A stretch of 64,000 bases of DNA from NCBI GenBank assembly GCA_964529715.1, contig CAZGXI010000015.1, positions 1 to 64,000 on the forward strand, read 5' to 3'. The notes beneath the pieces are model-generated. The model was not told the origin of the DNA. It ran no database searches and saw only the letters and a list, made by a program, of their open reading frames with translations. Shown here one piece after another: positions 9,111 to 17,133 of this stretch (position 1 is its first letter; every line of letters starts with the position of its first letter). Made by a program: the position numbers and the translations under genes. This DNA is from CAZGXI01 sp964529715 (GTDB lineage Bacteria > Chloroflexota > Anaerolineae > Aggregatilineales > Ch27).

Positions 9111-10421
9111 TTACTGTGGAAGCTGCGCGTTGATCACGTCACACGCCTGCTGCGTCGCTTCCTCGACGCTCATCCCCAGGTCGAAGATGTTGACCACCAG
9201 TTCGGTGTTGATGGCGTCCCAGATTTCATCAAACACCGTCACACCCTGCGAGTCGATGGTCGCATCTACGAACGCCTGGATGTTCACGTCGGTCTCGCCG
9301 AAGGAGTCGATCCAGACTTGCTGAAGCGCCGGCGAGGGGTTGGCCGGGGCCACACCACCGCCCTCGGCAAAGAACCGCTGTCCCTCATCGCTCACCAGGT
9401 AGAGAATGAAGTTGGCGGCCAGGTCGGGGTTTTCCGTGTTGGCGGCGGCCACATAGCCGACCGAGTGCAGGATCGAGCGGCTGCGCCCCGTCTCCGGGTG
9501 GCGCGGAAGCTGCACCACGTCCCAGTTGAAGGTGGCCTCTTCGAGCGCCTGGGGCAGCTTCCAGGGACCGTTTGTGACCATCGCCACGCGGCCCGCCAGC
9601 CAGTAGGCGAAGCTGTCGTCTGCCGAGGAACCGCCCATGATGCTTACGCTGGGCATATAGCCGGCGTCATAGAGGTCCTTGAGGAACGTCAGCGCCTCGA
9701 TGCTGCCCGGTTCGGTCAGTGTGCAGGCGGTGCGCCCGGCCTCGACGATGGGCGTCACGCCGGTGGCAGCAATCCAGTTAGGATAGCCCGACTGGTACTC
9801 GGAGTAGACGGCAGCGCCGTACACATCGTTGGCGGGATCGGTCAGGGCTGCGGCAGCGGCGGCGAAGTCATCCCAGGTCCATTCCGCCGTCGGGTAGTCC
9901 AGGCCCGCCGCGTCGAACATATCCTTGTTGTAGTAGACGACAATGGTGTCCCAGTTCACTGGCCCGGCGTAGAGGTCGCCTTCCTCGCCCCAACGATAGG
10001 GGTCTACCATACCGCTGCCCCACAGCTCGGTATCGACACCATACGCATCCCAGTAGGGCTGGAGGTCCAGCAAGGCGTCGTTGCTGGCATAGAAGAAGAA
10101 GCGGTCCTGCGACACGTTGAACACATCCGGCAGGTCGCCGCTGGCCGAAGCTGTGCGCAGCAGGTCCCAGTATTGATCCCAGGGATTGACCACAATCTCG
10201 ACCTCTGCGCCGGGGCAGTAATCCGCGATCCAGGCATCGCGCGCCTGCTCAATGACGGCGGCCCAGTTCTCATCCCACACCCACATGCTCAGGCTGCCGG
10301 GCGCATCGCACGGCTGCGCCGCAATAACCGGCTCCGTCTCCTGCGCCTGGACCTGCGCAAACAGGCCCAGCGCCATGACCATCACCACTACGAGCGAAAC
10401 CAGACGTTTAATACTCGACAT
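9111..10421 (-). CDS. Sugar ABC transporter substrate-binding protein
   Basis: Starting at 10421 behind AGGAGGAGATTCAG, it is 436 aa long with a Sec signal peptide (LVSLVVVMVMALGLFAQVQAQ) and no lipobox cysteine. The fold is the extracellular solute-binding family 1 type: SMWVWDENWAAVIE near the N-terminus, GDLPDVFNVSQDRFFFYASNDALLDL in the ligand cleft, and VVYYNKDMFDAAGL and TWDDFAAAAAAL in the middle. It delivers a carbohydrate to the two permeases encoded downstream. With no lipid anchor visible, it may be retained by an unrecognised means or be freely exported. The binding cleft is rich in aromatic residues, consistent with a sugar ligand. Confidence 0.93.
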   Translation of the reverse strand: MSSIKRLVSLVVVMVMALGLFAQVQAQETEPVIAAQPCDAPGSLSMWVWDENWAAVIEQARDAWIADYCPGAEVEIVVNPWDQYWDLLRTASASGDLPDVFNVSQDRFFFYASNDALLDLQPYWDAYGVDTELWGSGMVDPYRWGEEGDLYAGPVNWDTIVVYYNKDMFDAAGLDYPTAEWTWDDFAAAAAALTDPANDVYGAAVYSEYQSGYPNWIAATGVTPIVEAGRTACTLTEPGSIEALTFLKDLYDAGYMPSVSIMGGSSADDSFAYWLAGRVAMVTNGPWKLPQALEEATFNWDVVQLPRHPETGRSRSILHSVGYVAAANTENPDLAANFILYLVSDEGQRFFAEGGGVAPANPSPALQQVWIDSFGETDVNIQAFVDATIDSQGVTVFDEIWDAINTELVVNIFDLGMSVEEATQQACDVINAQLPQ

Positions 10422-10791
10422 CTGAATCTCCTCCTGAAAGCCGCTAAAGAACCTTTGCAGACGCGCCGGGGCATCTGCCAAACCCTTCTACATCCCGGCG
10501 TCGGGGATCGCGCAGACGCAGGCGCGCCGTAGCTCGAACATAACAGGGATACGCCGGGATTGCAAGAATGCGGACGCCTGGTCTGTGGGTTACTGCACGG
10601 GCGAGGCACAAAATCGGTCGCTGCAAAGGAAATCCGTTAGCGGCAGGCCCCGTTCGCCGCTACAATGGCGCACAAAGATCATAGGCAGCCATTCGGGATG
10701 AAATCCCCCCCGGATAAGACTTTACCCTTAGCAAACCGCCCCCCTAGAGCAGCCAAAATCGGCACGGGGAAAAACTGAGCACAATCGACCC
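10422..10791. other. Divergent intergenic region, 370 bp
   Basis: It separates the leftward sugar-transport operon from the rightward transglycosylase gene. A good minus-strand promoter is listed separately. On the plus strand TACAAT at 10661-10666 could be a -10 box, but no matching -35 is seen. No gene is supported. Confidence 0.5.
10537..10565 (-). promoter_or_regulatory. Predicted sigma70-type promoter of the sugar ABC operon
   Basis: Read on the minus strand, TTGCAA (10560-10565) and TATGTT (10537-10542) are separated by exactly 17 bp, about 115 bp upstream of the binding-protein start. No operator palindrome is obvious beside it. Confidence 0.45.
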
Positions 10792-11529
10792 ATGACAAAG
10801 CAGTCTTCCCAACAGGATCACCGCCCGGCGAAGCGGCCGCTCTCCCACCCAGAGCGCCTGCGCCGCCTGCTGATCCGCACATTCCCGGCGTGGGTGATCC
10901 TATGCGGGATGCTGGTGTTGAGCGCGCCGAACGTGCGCAACTTTGTGGAACACCTGATCGCCGTCGGCGGGTACATCGACGAAGGCGCGCCGCGCGCCGT
11001 CACGGGCAGCATCGCGCCGCTGTTCACGCCAGAAGTCGATCACTGGCAGGCAGACATCTTCCGCTGGGCGCGCGAGTCCAGCGTCGATCCCAATCTGCTC
11101 GCCACCGTCATCCAGATCGAAAGCTGCGGCGACCCGAACGCCGTGTCGTCTGCCGGGGCGCAGGGCCTGATGCAGGTGATGCCGTTTCACTTTGCCGCCG
11201 GGGAAAACCCGCTCGACCCGGAGACGAACGTCGCGCGCGGCGTGGGCGTGCTGACCGAATGCCTGTTCAGCGCCTACAACCCGCAGATCGATGTCGGGCT
11301 GGCGCTGGCCTGCTATAATGGCGGGCCGAGCGTGTTCGTGAACGCGCTGGCAGACTGGCATCCTCAGGCGCAGTGGTACTATCGCTGGGGCAGCGGCATC
11401 TATCAGGACGCCGCCGCCGGACTGGCGTCGAGCGCCACATTGGACGCCTGGCTTCAGGCCGGGGGCGATGCTTTGTGTGCGGCTGCGCGCCGCAGCCTGG
11501 GCCTGACCGGAACACCGTCCGCTGAATAA
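10792..11529 (+). CDS. Lytic transglycosylase, SLT domain, membrane-anchored
   Basis: A 245-aa protein with an N-terminal membrane anchor (AWVILCGMLVLSAPNV, about residues 34-50). The SLT catalytic domain follows: VIQIESCGDPNAVSSAGAQGLMQVMP places the catalytic glutamate in the IES motif at about residue 111, and ALACYNGGPS is the conserved substrate-binding AYNAG-like box. It should cleave peptidoglycan glycan strands on the outer face of the membrane. The start is ATG 10792; no strong ribosome-binding site is seen. A C-rich palindrome separates it from the next gene. Confidence 0.88.
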   Translation: MTKQSSQQDHRPAKRPLSHPERLRRLLIRTFPAWVILCGMLVLSAPNVRNFVEHLIAVGGYIDEGAPRAVTGSIAPLFTPEVDHWQADIFRWARESSVDPNLLATVIQIESCGDPNAVSSAGAQGLMQVMPFHFAAGENPLDPETNVARGVGVLTECLFSAYNPQIDVGLALACYNGGPSVFVNALADWHPQAQWYYRWGSGIYQDAAAGLASSATLDAWLQAGGDALCAAARRSLGLTGTPSAE

Positions 11530-11585
11530 CCGACCCAATGCGCCCACATTCTTACGTTGCCCGGTTGCCCGCATCCCCTGTCCCC

Positions 11586-11606
11586 TCTCCCTCATGGCGA
11601 GGGAGA
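11586..11606. repeat. C-rich hairpin word, copy between two genes
   Basis: TCTCCCTC/GAGGGAGA with a 5-nt loop, preceded by CCCCTG. It is the same word as at 3570 and 17880. An upstream in-frame ATG for the following gene would translate through this repeat, which argues against that start. Confidence 0.5.
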
Positions 11607-11628
11607 ATCTGCGTGCGCGGTTAACAAC

Positions 11629-13041
11629 ATGCAAGTTTCGAGCGAGTTACCTACAGGTTCCGCAAACAAAAATCCCGGCGGCCTGGCCGCCCGGCTGCTC
11701 AAAACGCCGCGCGCCCAGGTAGGAGTTGTGTTGATCTTGGCGCTGGCGCTGCGGCTGGCGCACGTCCTGATTGCCGATCCCTGGCCGCCCATTCGCGGCG
11801 GCGATTACTTCTGGTACGCCGAGTACGGCAGCACGCTGGTCCGCACCGGCTGGACGTTCGGGCCGCCGCCGACGGGGCCAGTGTTCCTGCTGGTGGCCGG
11901 ATACGCCGAACAGCTTCACCCATCCGCCTATGCCGGGTCTCAACCCGCCTGGTTATTGCGGCGAATGATCGCGGGCGAGACGATATTCCCTAATGCCGTC
12001 GGCAGCGGGCGGCAGGTCGTGCGGCTATTGCACGCGCTGCTCGGTACGCTAACCGTGCTGATGGTCTACCGCGCCGGGCGCGCGGCGTGGAATCACCGCG
12101 CCGGCCTGATCGCGGCGGCGGCGCTGGCGGTCGGCCCGGCGTTCGTGATCGAGTCCGGCAACCTGACCACCGAGACGATCAGCATTTTTTTGATGACATG
12201 GGCGCTGGCCCTGTGGCTGGAACGGAGCGCCGCCCCTGACTGGCGGTTGATGGCCGCCTGTGGCGCGTTGATCGGGTTGGCGGCCATGACGCGCTCGGTC
12301 TTTCTGGCGTTTCCGCTGGTCTTTGTGCTGCACCTGCTGATCCGGCAGGGCTGGCGGCGCGCGCTGAGCGACGGCGCGATCCTGCTGGCAGCCTTCTTCC
12401 TCATGTTCACGCCCTGGACGCTGTACTACGCCGTGCGGTGGAACCGCTTCGCACTGGCGGGCGAAGGGCTGCTCGGCACGCTGTACGTGGGTGCGGTCGG
12501 CTGGCAGGGGCCGGCAGAGGTGGACGCCACGTTGGATTACCAGCCGGGCGAGGCCGACCCGGAAGCCGATTACGCCGCGCGGCAGGAGGCATTCGCGCAG
12601 GGAATCGCCCAGGTTATTCTGAGCGACCCATTAGGCTACCTGGCCCGCCGTCTGAGAGAACTGGCCTCGGCGCTGCTCCAGCCGCATAACACCATCTACT
12701 ACCCCGGCGAGAGCATCCGCGAGCTAGCAGCGCGCTGGCTGCACCAGGACCGCTCGGTCGGCGGCCTGCTGGCGCTGACCGGGGCAGACGCCTTTTGGCC
12801 CAAGCTGCTGCTGTACGCCTTCCACTATACTGCGTTGATCCTGGGCGCGGTCGGGCTGGCGGGTGGGCTGCGGCGCTGGCGCGCCCTGTGGCCGCTCTAC
12901 GCCGCCCTGCTGTACTTTTTGGGTGTGCACACGCTGCTGTCGGCCATCCCGCGCTACCTGTTTCCCGCCGAGCCGTTGTGGTGGCTGTTCGCGGGCGCAG
13001 CGGTGGAAGGGTTGTGGGCGCGGCGCGGACGTAAGTTGTGA
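11629..13041 (+). CDS. GT39-like membrane glycosyltransferase
   Basis: A 470-aa polytopic membrane protein of the ArnT/PMT-like glycosyltransferase superfamily, which transfers sugars from a lipid carrier outside the membrane. After the first transmembrane helix (GVVLILALALRLAHVLI) comes the extracytoplasmic loop with the acidic pair in GGDYFWYAEYGS. About ten hydrophobic segments follow. A hydrophilic segment near residues 290-350 precedes the C-terminal helices. I chose ATG 11629 because the longer frame reads through a repeat; no good ribosome-binding site is visible. The last codons and stop (13039-13041) lie inside a heptad repeat arm. Neighbouring glycosyltransferases suggest a surface-glycan locus. 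Confidence 0.8.
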   Translation: MQVSSELPTGSANKNPGGLAARLLKTPRAQVGVVLILALALRLAHVLIADPWPPIRGGDYFWYAEYGSTLVRTGWTFGPPPTGPVFLLVAGYAEQLHPSAYAGSQPAWLLRRMIAGETIFPNAVGSGRQVVRLLHALLGTLTVLMVYRAGRAAWNHRAGLIAAAALAVGPAFVIESGNLTTETISIFLMTWALALWLERSAAPDWRLMAACGALIGLAAMTRSVFLAFPLVFVLHLLIRQGWRRALSDGAILLAAFFLMFTPWTLYYAVRWNRFALAGEGLLGTLYVGAVGWQGPAEVDATLDYQPGEADPEADYAARQEAFAQGIAQVILSDPLGYLARRLRELASALLQPHNTIYYPGESIRELAARWLHQDRSVGGLLALTGADAFWPKLLLYAFHYTALILGAVGLAGGLRRWRALWPLYAALLYFLGVHTLLSAIPRYLFPAEPLWWLFAGAAVEGLWARRGRKL

Positions 13042-13069
13042 GTGCTGAGTTTTGAGTTGTAAGTTGGGC
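13031..13069 (+). repeat. Heptad repeat arm A-left (GTTTTGA family)
   Basis: Consecutive 7-mers GTGCTGA, GTTTTGA, GTTGTAA, GTT overlap the stop codon of the preceding gene. The reverse-oriented partner is at 14081-14106, so the pair encloses the DUF433-nucleotidyltransferase/HepT module. Confidence 0.7.
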
Positions 13070-13082
13070 TGGCAGGTATAAT
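13052..13082 (+). promoter_or_regulatory. Promoter of the MntA/HepT-like module
   Basis: A perfect TATAAT at 13077-13082, with a weak -35 TTGAGT at 13052-13057 (19-bp spacing) that falls inside the heptad repeat. It is 14-32 bp upstream of the two candidate start codons, leaving a very short leader. Confidence 0.5.
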
Positions 13083-13096
13083 CAGAGGTGTAGGCA

Positions 13097-13702
13097 ATGC
13101 TTAAGGATGCGCCGATGACCGCGAAAACGCTGCCGCTCAACTTCATCGCCGCCGACCCGGACGTGCGCGGCGGGCGACCCATCGTCGCCGGGACGGTGGT
13201 CACGGTGAGCGACATCGCCGCCGCCGTGAACTTCCGGGGCAAGACGCCCGCCGAACTCGCCGATGAACTCAACCTCTCCCCGGCGCAGGTGTACGCCGCG
13301 CTGGCCTACTACCACGCCCACCGCGACGAGATCGATGCGCAAATCCGCGCCGACCGCGATCAGGCCGAGGCGCTGCGAGACATGCAGGCCCGCCGCGCCT
13401 GGATCGAGAGCCTCAAGCCGCAGATCGCTGCCTTCTGCGCGAAGTGGAAGATCACCCAGTTCGCCCTATTCGGTTCGGTGCTGCGCGACGACTTCCGCGT
13501 GGACAGCGACGTGGACGTGCTGGTGGATTTTGCGCCGGACGCCAGGCTGACCCTGTTCGACGTGTTCCGCATGGAAGAAGAACTGAAGTCCATCTTTGGT
13601 CGGGATGTCGATCTCCTGGATCGCCGCGCCGTTCAGGAGAGTGACAATCCCCGGCGGCAGCGCGCCATTCTCGACTCGGCAGAGGTGCTTCATGCAGCGT
13701 GA
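13097..13702 (+). CDS. DUF433 domain fused to MntA-type nucleotidyltransferase (antitoxin)
   Basis: A 201-aa protein. Residues about 10-80 look like DUF433 (DPDVRGGRPIVAGTVVTVSDIAA, then a helix-turn-helix-like LNLSPAQVYAALAYYHAH). Residues about 110-201 are a minimal nucleotidyltransferase with the diagnostic FALFGSVLRDDFRVDSDVDVL; the GS motif and the DVD aspartates bind metal and ATP. In the MntA/HepT family this enzyme neutralises the HEPN toxin by AMP transfer. The DUF433 half is an unusual addition. GAGGTG precedes 13097, and AAGGA precedes an alternative ATG at 13115. The frame overlaps the toxin start by 11 bp, so they are translationally coupled. Confidence 0.85.
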   Translation: MLKDAPMTAKTLPLNFIAADPDVRGGRPIVAGTVVTVSDIAAAVNFRGKTPAELADELNLSPAQVYAALAYYHAHRDEIDAQIRADRDQAEALRDMQARRAWIESLKPQIAAFCAKWKITQFALFGSVLRDDFRVDSDVDVLVDFAPDARLTLFDVFRMEEELKSIFGRDVDLLDRRAVQESDNPRRQRAILDSAEVLHAA

Positions 13703-14036
13703 TCTGGACTACCTGCAAGACATACTCAGGGCAGCAAGGCTGATCGCGCGTTTTATTGAAGGATCAGACGAGACCAGTTTCCGCAAAGATGCGTTGCAGC
13801 AGTCCGCCGTCATGTGGCAGATCGCCCTGATCGGCGAGGCCGCGAGCAAGGTCTCGGATACTTTCTCAAAGGCTCACCCGGAAATTCCATGGTTGGACAT
13901 GGTCGGGATGCGGCACCGCCTGATTCACGGCTATCGAACCATCCGGCTGGACCTCGTTTGGAGCACGATTACGGAGGCTATCCCGGCTCTGATCGCGCAG
14001 CTAGAGCCGCTCGCGCCGCCGGAGGACCGGGAATAG
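13692..14036 (+). CDS. HepT-type HEPN ribonuclease toxin
   Basis: A 114-aa all-helical HEPN (DUF86-like) protein. The catalytic R-x4-H motif is present in MRHRLIHGY near residue 78, together with the tyrosine that MntA-type antitoxins modify in characterised systems. The conserved IGEAASKVS segment is also seen. It starts within the end of the antitoxin gene (11-bp overlap), the usual arrangement of type VII toxin-antitoxin pairs. The whole module is bracketed by inverted heptad repeats and sits between two glycosyltransferase genes, suggesting it arrived as a unit. Its target RNA cannot be inferred. Confidence 0.88.
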   Translation: MQRDLDYLQDILRAARLIARFIEGSDETSFRKDALQQSAVMWQIALIGEAASKVSDTFSKAHPEIPWLDMVGMRHRLIHGYRTIRLDLVWSTITEAIPALIAQLEPLAPPEDRE

Positions 14037-14050
14037 CTCCTGACGCACCC

Positions 14051-14106
14051 GAAAGCTGACGGCTGACCGCTGATGGATGAGAACTCAACGCAAAACTCAG
14101 AACTTG
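14051..14106 (-). repeat. Heptad repeat arm A-right, mixed families
   Basis: 14051-14076 holds GCTGACG, GCTGACC, GCTGATG heptads (CAGC family, reverse orientation). 14081-14106 holds the reverse complement of GTTCTGA, GTTTTGC, GTTGAGT. It closes the inverted pair opened at 13031. The start codon of the next gene lies inside it. Confidence 0.6.
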
Positions 14107-15074
14107 ACCCGCAGAACCCGGCGGACACGCTCGTGTCCGTCATCATCGTCAATTGGAACGGCGCGCAACACCTCCCCACCTGCCTCAACGCCTTGCGCAC
14201 CCAGACCTACCCGCATCTGGAAGTCATCGTGGTAGACAACGGCAGCACCGACGGCTCACAGGAACTCCTGGCGAAGGTCTATCCCTGGACGCGGCTGCTG
14301 GAACTGGGCGAGAATCGCGGCTTCACCGGCGGCAACAACGCCGGCATCGCGGCGGCGCGCGGCGATGTGCTGATCCTGCTCAACAACGATACCGAGGTCG
14401 CGCCAGATTGGGTCGAACAGGTAGTGGCTGCCTTCGCGCGCCATCCCGAAGCGGGCACGGTCGCCAGCAAGATGTTGCTGTTCGACCGGCGCGATCACTT
14501 CCACACGGCGGGCGACTTTATGCGCCCGGACGGGTTGCCGGGCAATCGCGGCGTGTGGCAGCGGGATGTGGGCCAGTACGACCGGGAGGAGTACGTGTTC
14601 GGGGCGTGCGGCGGGGCGCTGGCTTTCCGGCGCGCGCTGCTGCGGCACATCGGGCCGCTGGACGACGACTTCTTCTTCAGCGCGGAGGATGTGGACTTCG
14701 CCTGGCGGGTGCAGTTGGCGGGCTGGCGTTGCGTATACGCCCCGGCTGCGGTAGTGTATCACCGTTTGGCAGCGACCGGCGGCGACGTGACGGCCAGCTT
14801 TTACAACGGGCGTAACTTCTTGTACCTGCTGGCAAAAGACTACCCGGCAGACCTGTGGCGGCGGCACTGGCCGAAGGTGCTACGTGCCCAGGCGCGGATC
14901 GCGTGGGATGCGCTGCGGGCATGGCGGGGCAAGGCCGCCCGTGCCCGTCTGCGCGGCATGATCGCCGGGCTGTGCGGCCTGCCGAAGATGTTGCGCAAGC
15001 GCCAGGCTGTGCAGGCGTTGCGCCGAACATCGTTAGACTACTTGGAATCCATCCTCACCTGGCCTGCACCCTAG
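14073..15074 (+). CDS. GT2 glycosyltransferase, rhamnosyltransferase-like
   Basis: A 333-aa protein with a cytoplasmic GT-A domain: SVIIVNWNGAQHL at the start, VVDNGSTDGS, LILLNNDTE as the metal-binding DxD equivalent, and DDDFFFSAEDVDFAWR as the acceptor-site motif of the WbbL-type family. The C-terminus is basic with helical stretches and probably sits at the membrane. It should add a sugar to a surface polysaccharide. The first 15-20 residues (ENSTQNSELD) are encoded by the heptad repeat, so the ancestral start may have been the GTG at about 14131 just before the domain. ATG 14073 lacks a good ribosome-binding site. Confidence 0.85.
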   Translation: MDENSTQNSELDPQNPADTLVSVIIVNWNGAQHLPTCLNALRTQTYPHLEVIVVDNGSTDGSQELLAKVYPWTRLLELGENRGFTGGNNAGIAAARGDVLILLNNDTEVAPDWVEQVVAAFARHPEAGTVASKMLLFDRRDHFHTAGDFMRPDGLPGNRGVWQRDVGQYDREEYVFGACGGALAFRRALLRHIGPLDDDFFFSAEDVDFAWRVQLAGWRCVYAPAAVVYHRLAATGGDVTASFYNGRNFLYLLAKDYPADLWRRHWPKVLRAQARIAWDALRAWRGKAARARLRGMIAGLCGLPKMLRKRQAVQALRRTSLDYLESILTWPAP

Positions 15075-15182
15075 CCTGCTCCCCCGCTGGTTGCGCAGAG
15101 GACAGGTCCTCAGGACAAGGGGCGCTGTCTCTGCTGAGGGCGTCAGGACCGGAGATGAGGGCTGGCATTCAGGAGAATGTGT

Positions 15183-15938
15183 GTGAATCAACACCCCGGA
15201 GATCATCCCCGGCTATCGATTGTCGTCCCTGCCTACAACGAAGAAGCACGTTTACCCAACAGCCTTGACCAGATCACTGCTTTCGTAGACGGACGCGCTT
15301 ACCCGGTGGAAGTGATCATCGTCGATAACAACAGCCGTGACCGCACACGCGCCATTGCCGACGAGTACGCCGCGCAGCACCCCTACATCCGTGTGTTGTT
15401 TGAGGGACGGCAGGGCAAAGGCGCGGCAGTCCGCACGGGGATGCTGGCGGCGAAAGGCGCATATCGCTTTATCTGCGACGCCGACCTGTCGATGCCTATC
15501 GAAGAGGTCGAAAAGTTCATGCCGCCCGCCATCCCGGACTGCGACATTGCCATCGGCTCGCGGGAGGCGCCCGGCGCGGTGCGCTACGACGAACCCTGGT
15601 ATCGCCACCTGATGGGGCGCGTCTTCAACGCCATTGTGCGCGTGTTGATCATCCCCGGCCTGCAAGATACCCAGTGCGGCTTCAAGATGTTCTGCGGCGA
15701 GATCGCCGAGGAGTTATTCCCGCTCCAGACGACCGACGGTTGGAGCTTCGACGTAGAACTGCTGCACGCGGCCAAACGGCGCGGCTACACCATCGTGGAA
15801 GTGCCAATCCACTGGTATTACGGCACGAACACGCGCATCCACCCGATCCTGAGTTCGCTGGAGATGCTGCGCGACGTGCTGGCGATCTGGTGGAAGGGCA
15901 AGCGCGGCCTGTACGACCGACGAAGCCCATCGCCGTAG
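15183..15938 (+). CDS. GT2 glycosyltransferase, dolichyl-phosphate glucosyltransferase-like
   Basis: The GTG at 15183 has AGGAG 7 bp upstream, whereas the ATG at 15177 is only 1 bp from it. I take the GTG, giving 251 aa. Motifs of the polyprenyl-phosphate sugar synthase group are LSIVVPAYNEEARL, VIIVDNNSRD, QGKGAAVRTGM, FICDADLSMP (DxD) and DTQCGFKMF. It should load a sugar onto a lipid carrier, supplying donor for membrane enzymes such as the GT39-like protein nearby. It lacks C-terminal transmembrane helices, so it is peripheral. The 100-bp gap before it has no obvious terminator, so it probably shares a transcript with the preceding glycosyltransferase. Confidence 0.88.
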   Translation: MNQHPGDHPRLSIVVPAYNEEARLPNSLDQITAFVDGRAYPVEVIIVDNNSRDRTRAIADEYAAQHPYIRVLFEGRQGKGAAVRTGMLAAKGAYRFICDADLSMPIEEVEKFMPPAIPDCDIAIGSREAPGAVRYDEPWYRHLMGRVFNAIVRVLIIPGLQDTQCGFKMFCGEIAEELFPLQTTDGWSFDVELLHAAKRRGYTIVEVPIHWYYGTNTRIHPILSSLEMLRDVLAIWWKGKRGLYDRRSPSP

Positions 15939-15973
15939 GGGCAGGGTTTAGCCCTACCCCAACCGTTTGCACC

Positions 15974-16831
15974 CTACCCGCGCTTGAGCTTGAACGCGCC
16001 CTTCACCAGTTCCTGCGGAAAGAAATTGCCGGCTTCGCCCGTCGTGGCGTAGCGGTACACCGCCGCCGTGAAGATGCCATTCAGCGTCGAGGAGAGCAGG
16101 CCCAGGATCATCAGCGCCAGCACAAAGCCCCCGATCACCAGGAAGATCACCAGGGCTGACTTGGTCGAAGCGGCGGCGATGATTGCCAGCACGCCCACGA
16201 CAATCGCCACCAAGAACAGCAAGAAGAACACCAGGCCGATGCCGAAATTGCCCACCAACTGCTCGCCCCACGTCCGCTTGAGCAGGGCCACGCTGCGCCG
16301 GATCGCCTCTAGCGGCCCGACGCCCTCCACTACCAGCACCGGCACCACCAGGAAAGTCCCCACGCTCCAGGCAAACCCGATGAGGCTGACCACCAGCTGC
16401 CCCAACGCATTGGCGCGCTCTGAAAGGGCGCGCAGGATCATCCCGACCGTCGCGGCGATCAGGGCGTAGCCCAGGATCGCCCCCAGGTGTTCGCGGGCAA
16501 TGCGCACGCCGTCGGCCAGGGTCGGGTCGCGGCCTTCCAGACGCATCAGCGCCGCGCCGACCAGGGCAGCGTTGGCGAAAAAGGTGATCGCGTAGGTCAC
16601 GACGTAGAACACAAACGCCACCAGGATCGTCAGCGGGCCGTCTACGTCGCCCTGCCCCGTCGCCAGTCGGTCGAAAATGCCCGCCGCAAACATCGGCACG
16701 ATGAAGGCCGCCCCCACGAACAGCAGGCCGATCCCAGAGAGGATCGGAAAGATGACCAGTTCCTTATCCGCCCGCAACACGGCGAAACTGGCCTTGACCA
16801 GCTCCCAACTTCTGCTCAGGCTCGAAAACAT
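15974..16831 (-). CDS. DUF6159-family polytopic membrane protein
   Basis: A 285-aa integral membrane protein with about six helices, starting FSSLSRSWELVKASFAVLRADKELVIFPILS. That amphipathic start followed by hydrophobic pairs is the pattern I associate with DUF6159. Function is unknown. It converges on the preceding glycosyltransferase gene with a 35-bp gap. There is no signal peptide apart from the first membrane helix, and no catalytic motif. It stands alone, with intergenic sequence on its upstream side. Confidence 0.75.
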   Translation of the reverse strand: MFSSLSRSWELVKASFAVLRADKELVIFPILSGIGLLFVGAAFIVPMFAAGIFDRLATGQGDVDGPLTILVAFVFYVVTYAITFFANAALVGAALMRLEGRDPTLADGVRIAREHLGAILGYALIAATVGMILRALSERANALGQLVVSLIGFAWSVGTFLVVPVLVVEGVGPLEAIRRSVALLKRTWGEQLVGNFGIGLVFFLLFLVAIVVGVLAIIAAASTKSALVIFLVIGGFVLALMILGLLSSTLNGIFTAAVYRYATTGEAGNFFPQELVKGAFKLKRG

Positions 16832-17133
16832 CGCCCTTTTCTCCTCAAAATGATCAGAAATCTCTTATGAGGATTGTAGGTCTAACCGTACTCCCCGACA
16901 AGTCGGACACGCACCAATGCCAGGCTAACCGCCAAGATGCCAAGTACGCCAAGTTTTCACGCCCTTTTCCCCGCGTCCTGGCGATTCGATTTCGGCCTTG
17001 ACGATTCACGCCTGAGACAGGGTGCACAAAAACACGTTCCGCTGCGGCGGCAATGGCCGGAATCGGGTAACATTTACCTTCTTGAGATCATCTAAACAAC
17101 CATGAGTCTGTCGAGCAGTACAGGGAGTGAGCA
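16832..17133. other. Divergent intergenic region with GCCAAG repeat
   Basis: Within this 302-bp gap, 16927-16953 repeats GCCAAG at about 9-nt spacing (CCGCCAAGATGCCAAGTACG and onward), matching the family at 59941-60092. No gene is supported. A clear promoter for the thioredoxin gene was not found. Confidence 0.5.

Noticed and set aside
9084..10532. 482-codon plus-strand open frame opposite the sugar-binding-protein gene
   Set aside because: Antisense to a clear family member. GC-rich third positions open the opposite strand; similar long shadows occur at 23383-25818, 32323-33783 and 45605-47413.
11557..11628. Longer N-terminus for the GT39-like protein
   Set aside because: It would translate the C-rich hairpin repeat and does not look like a membrane-protein start.
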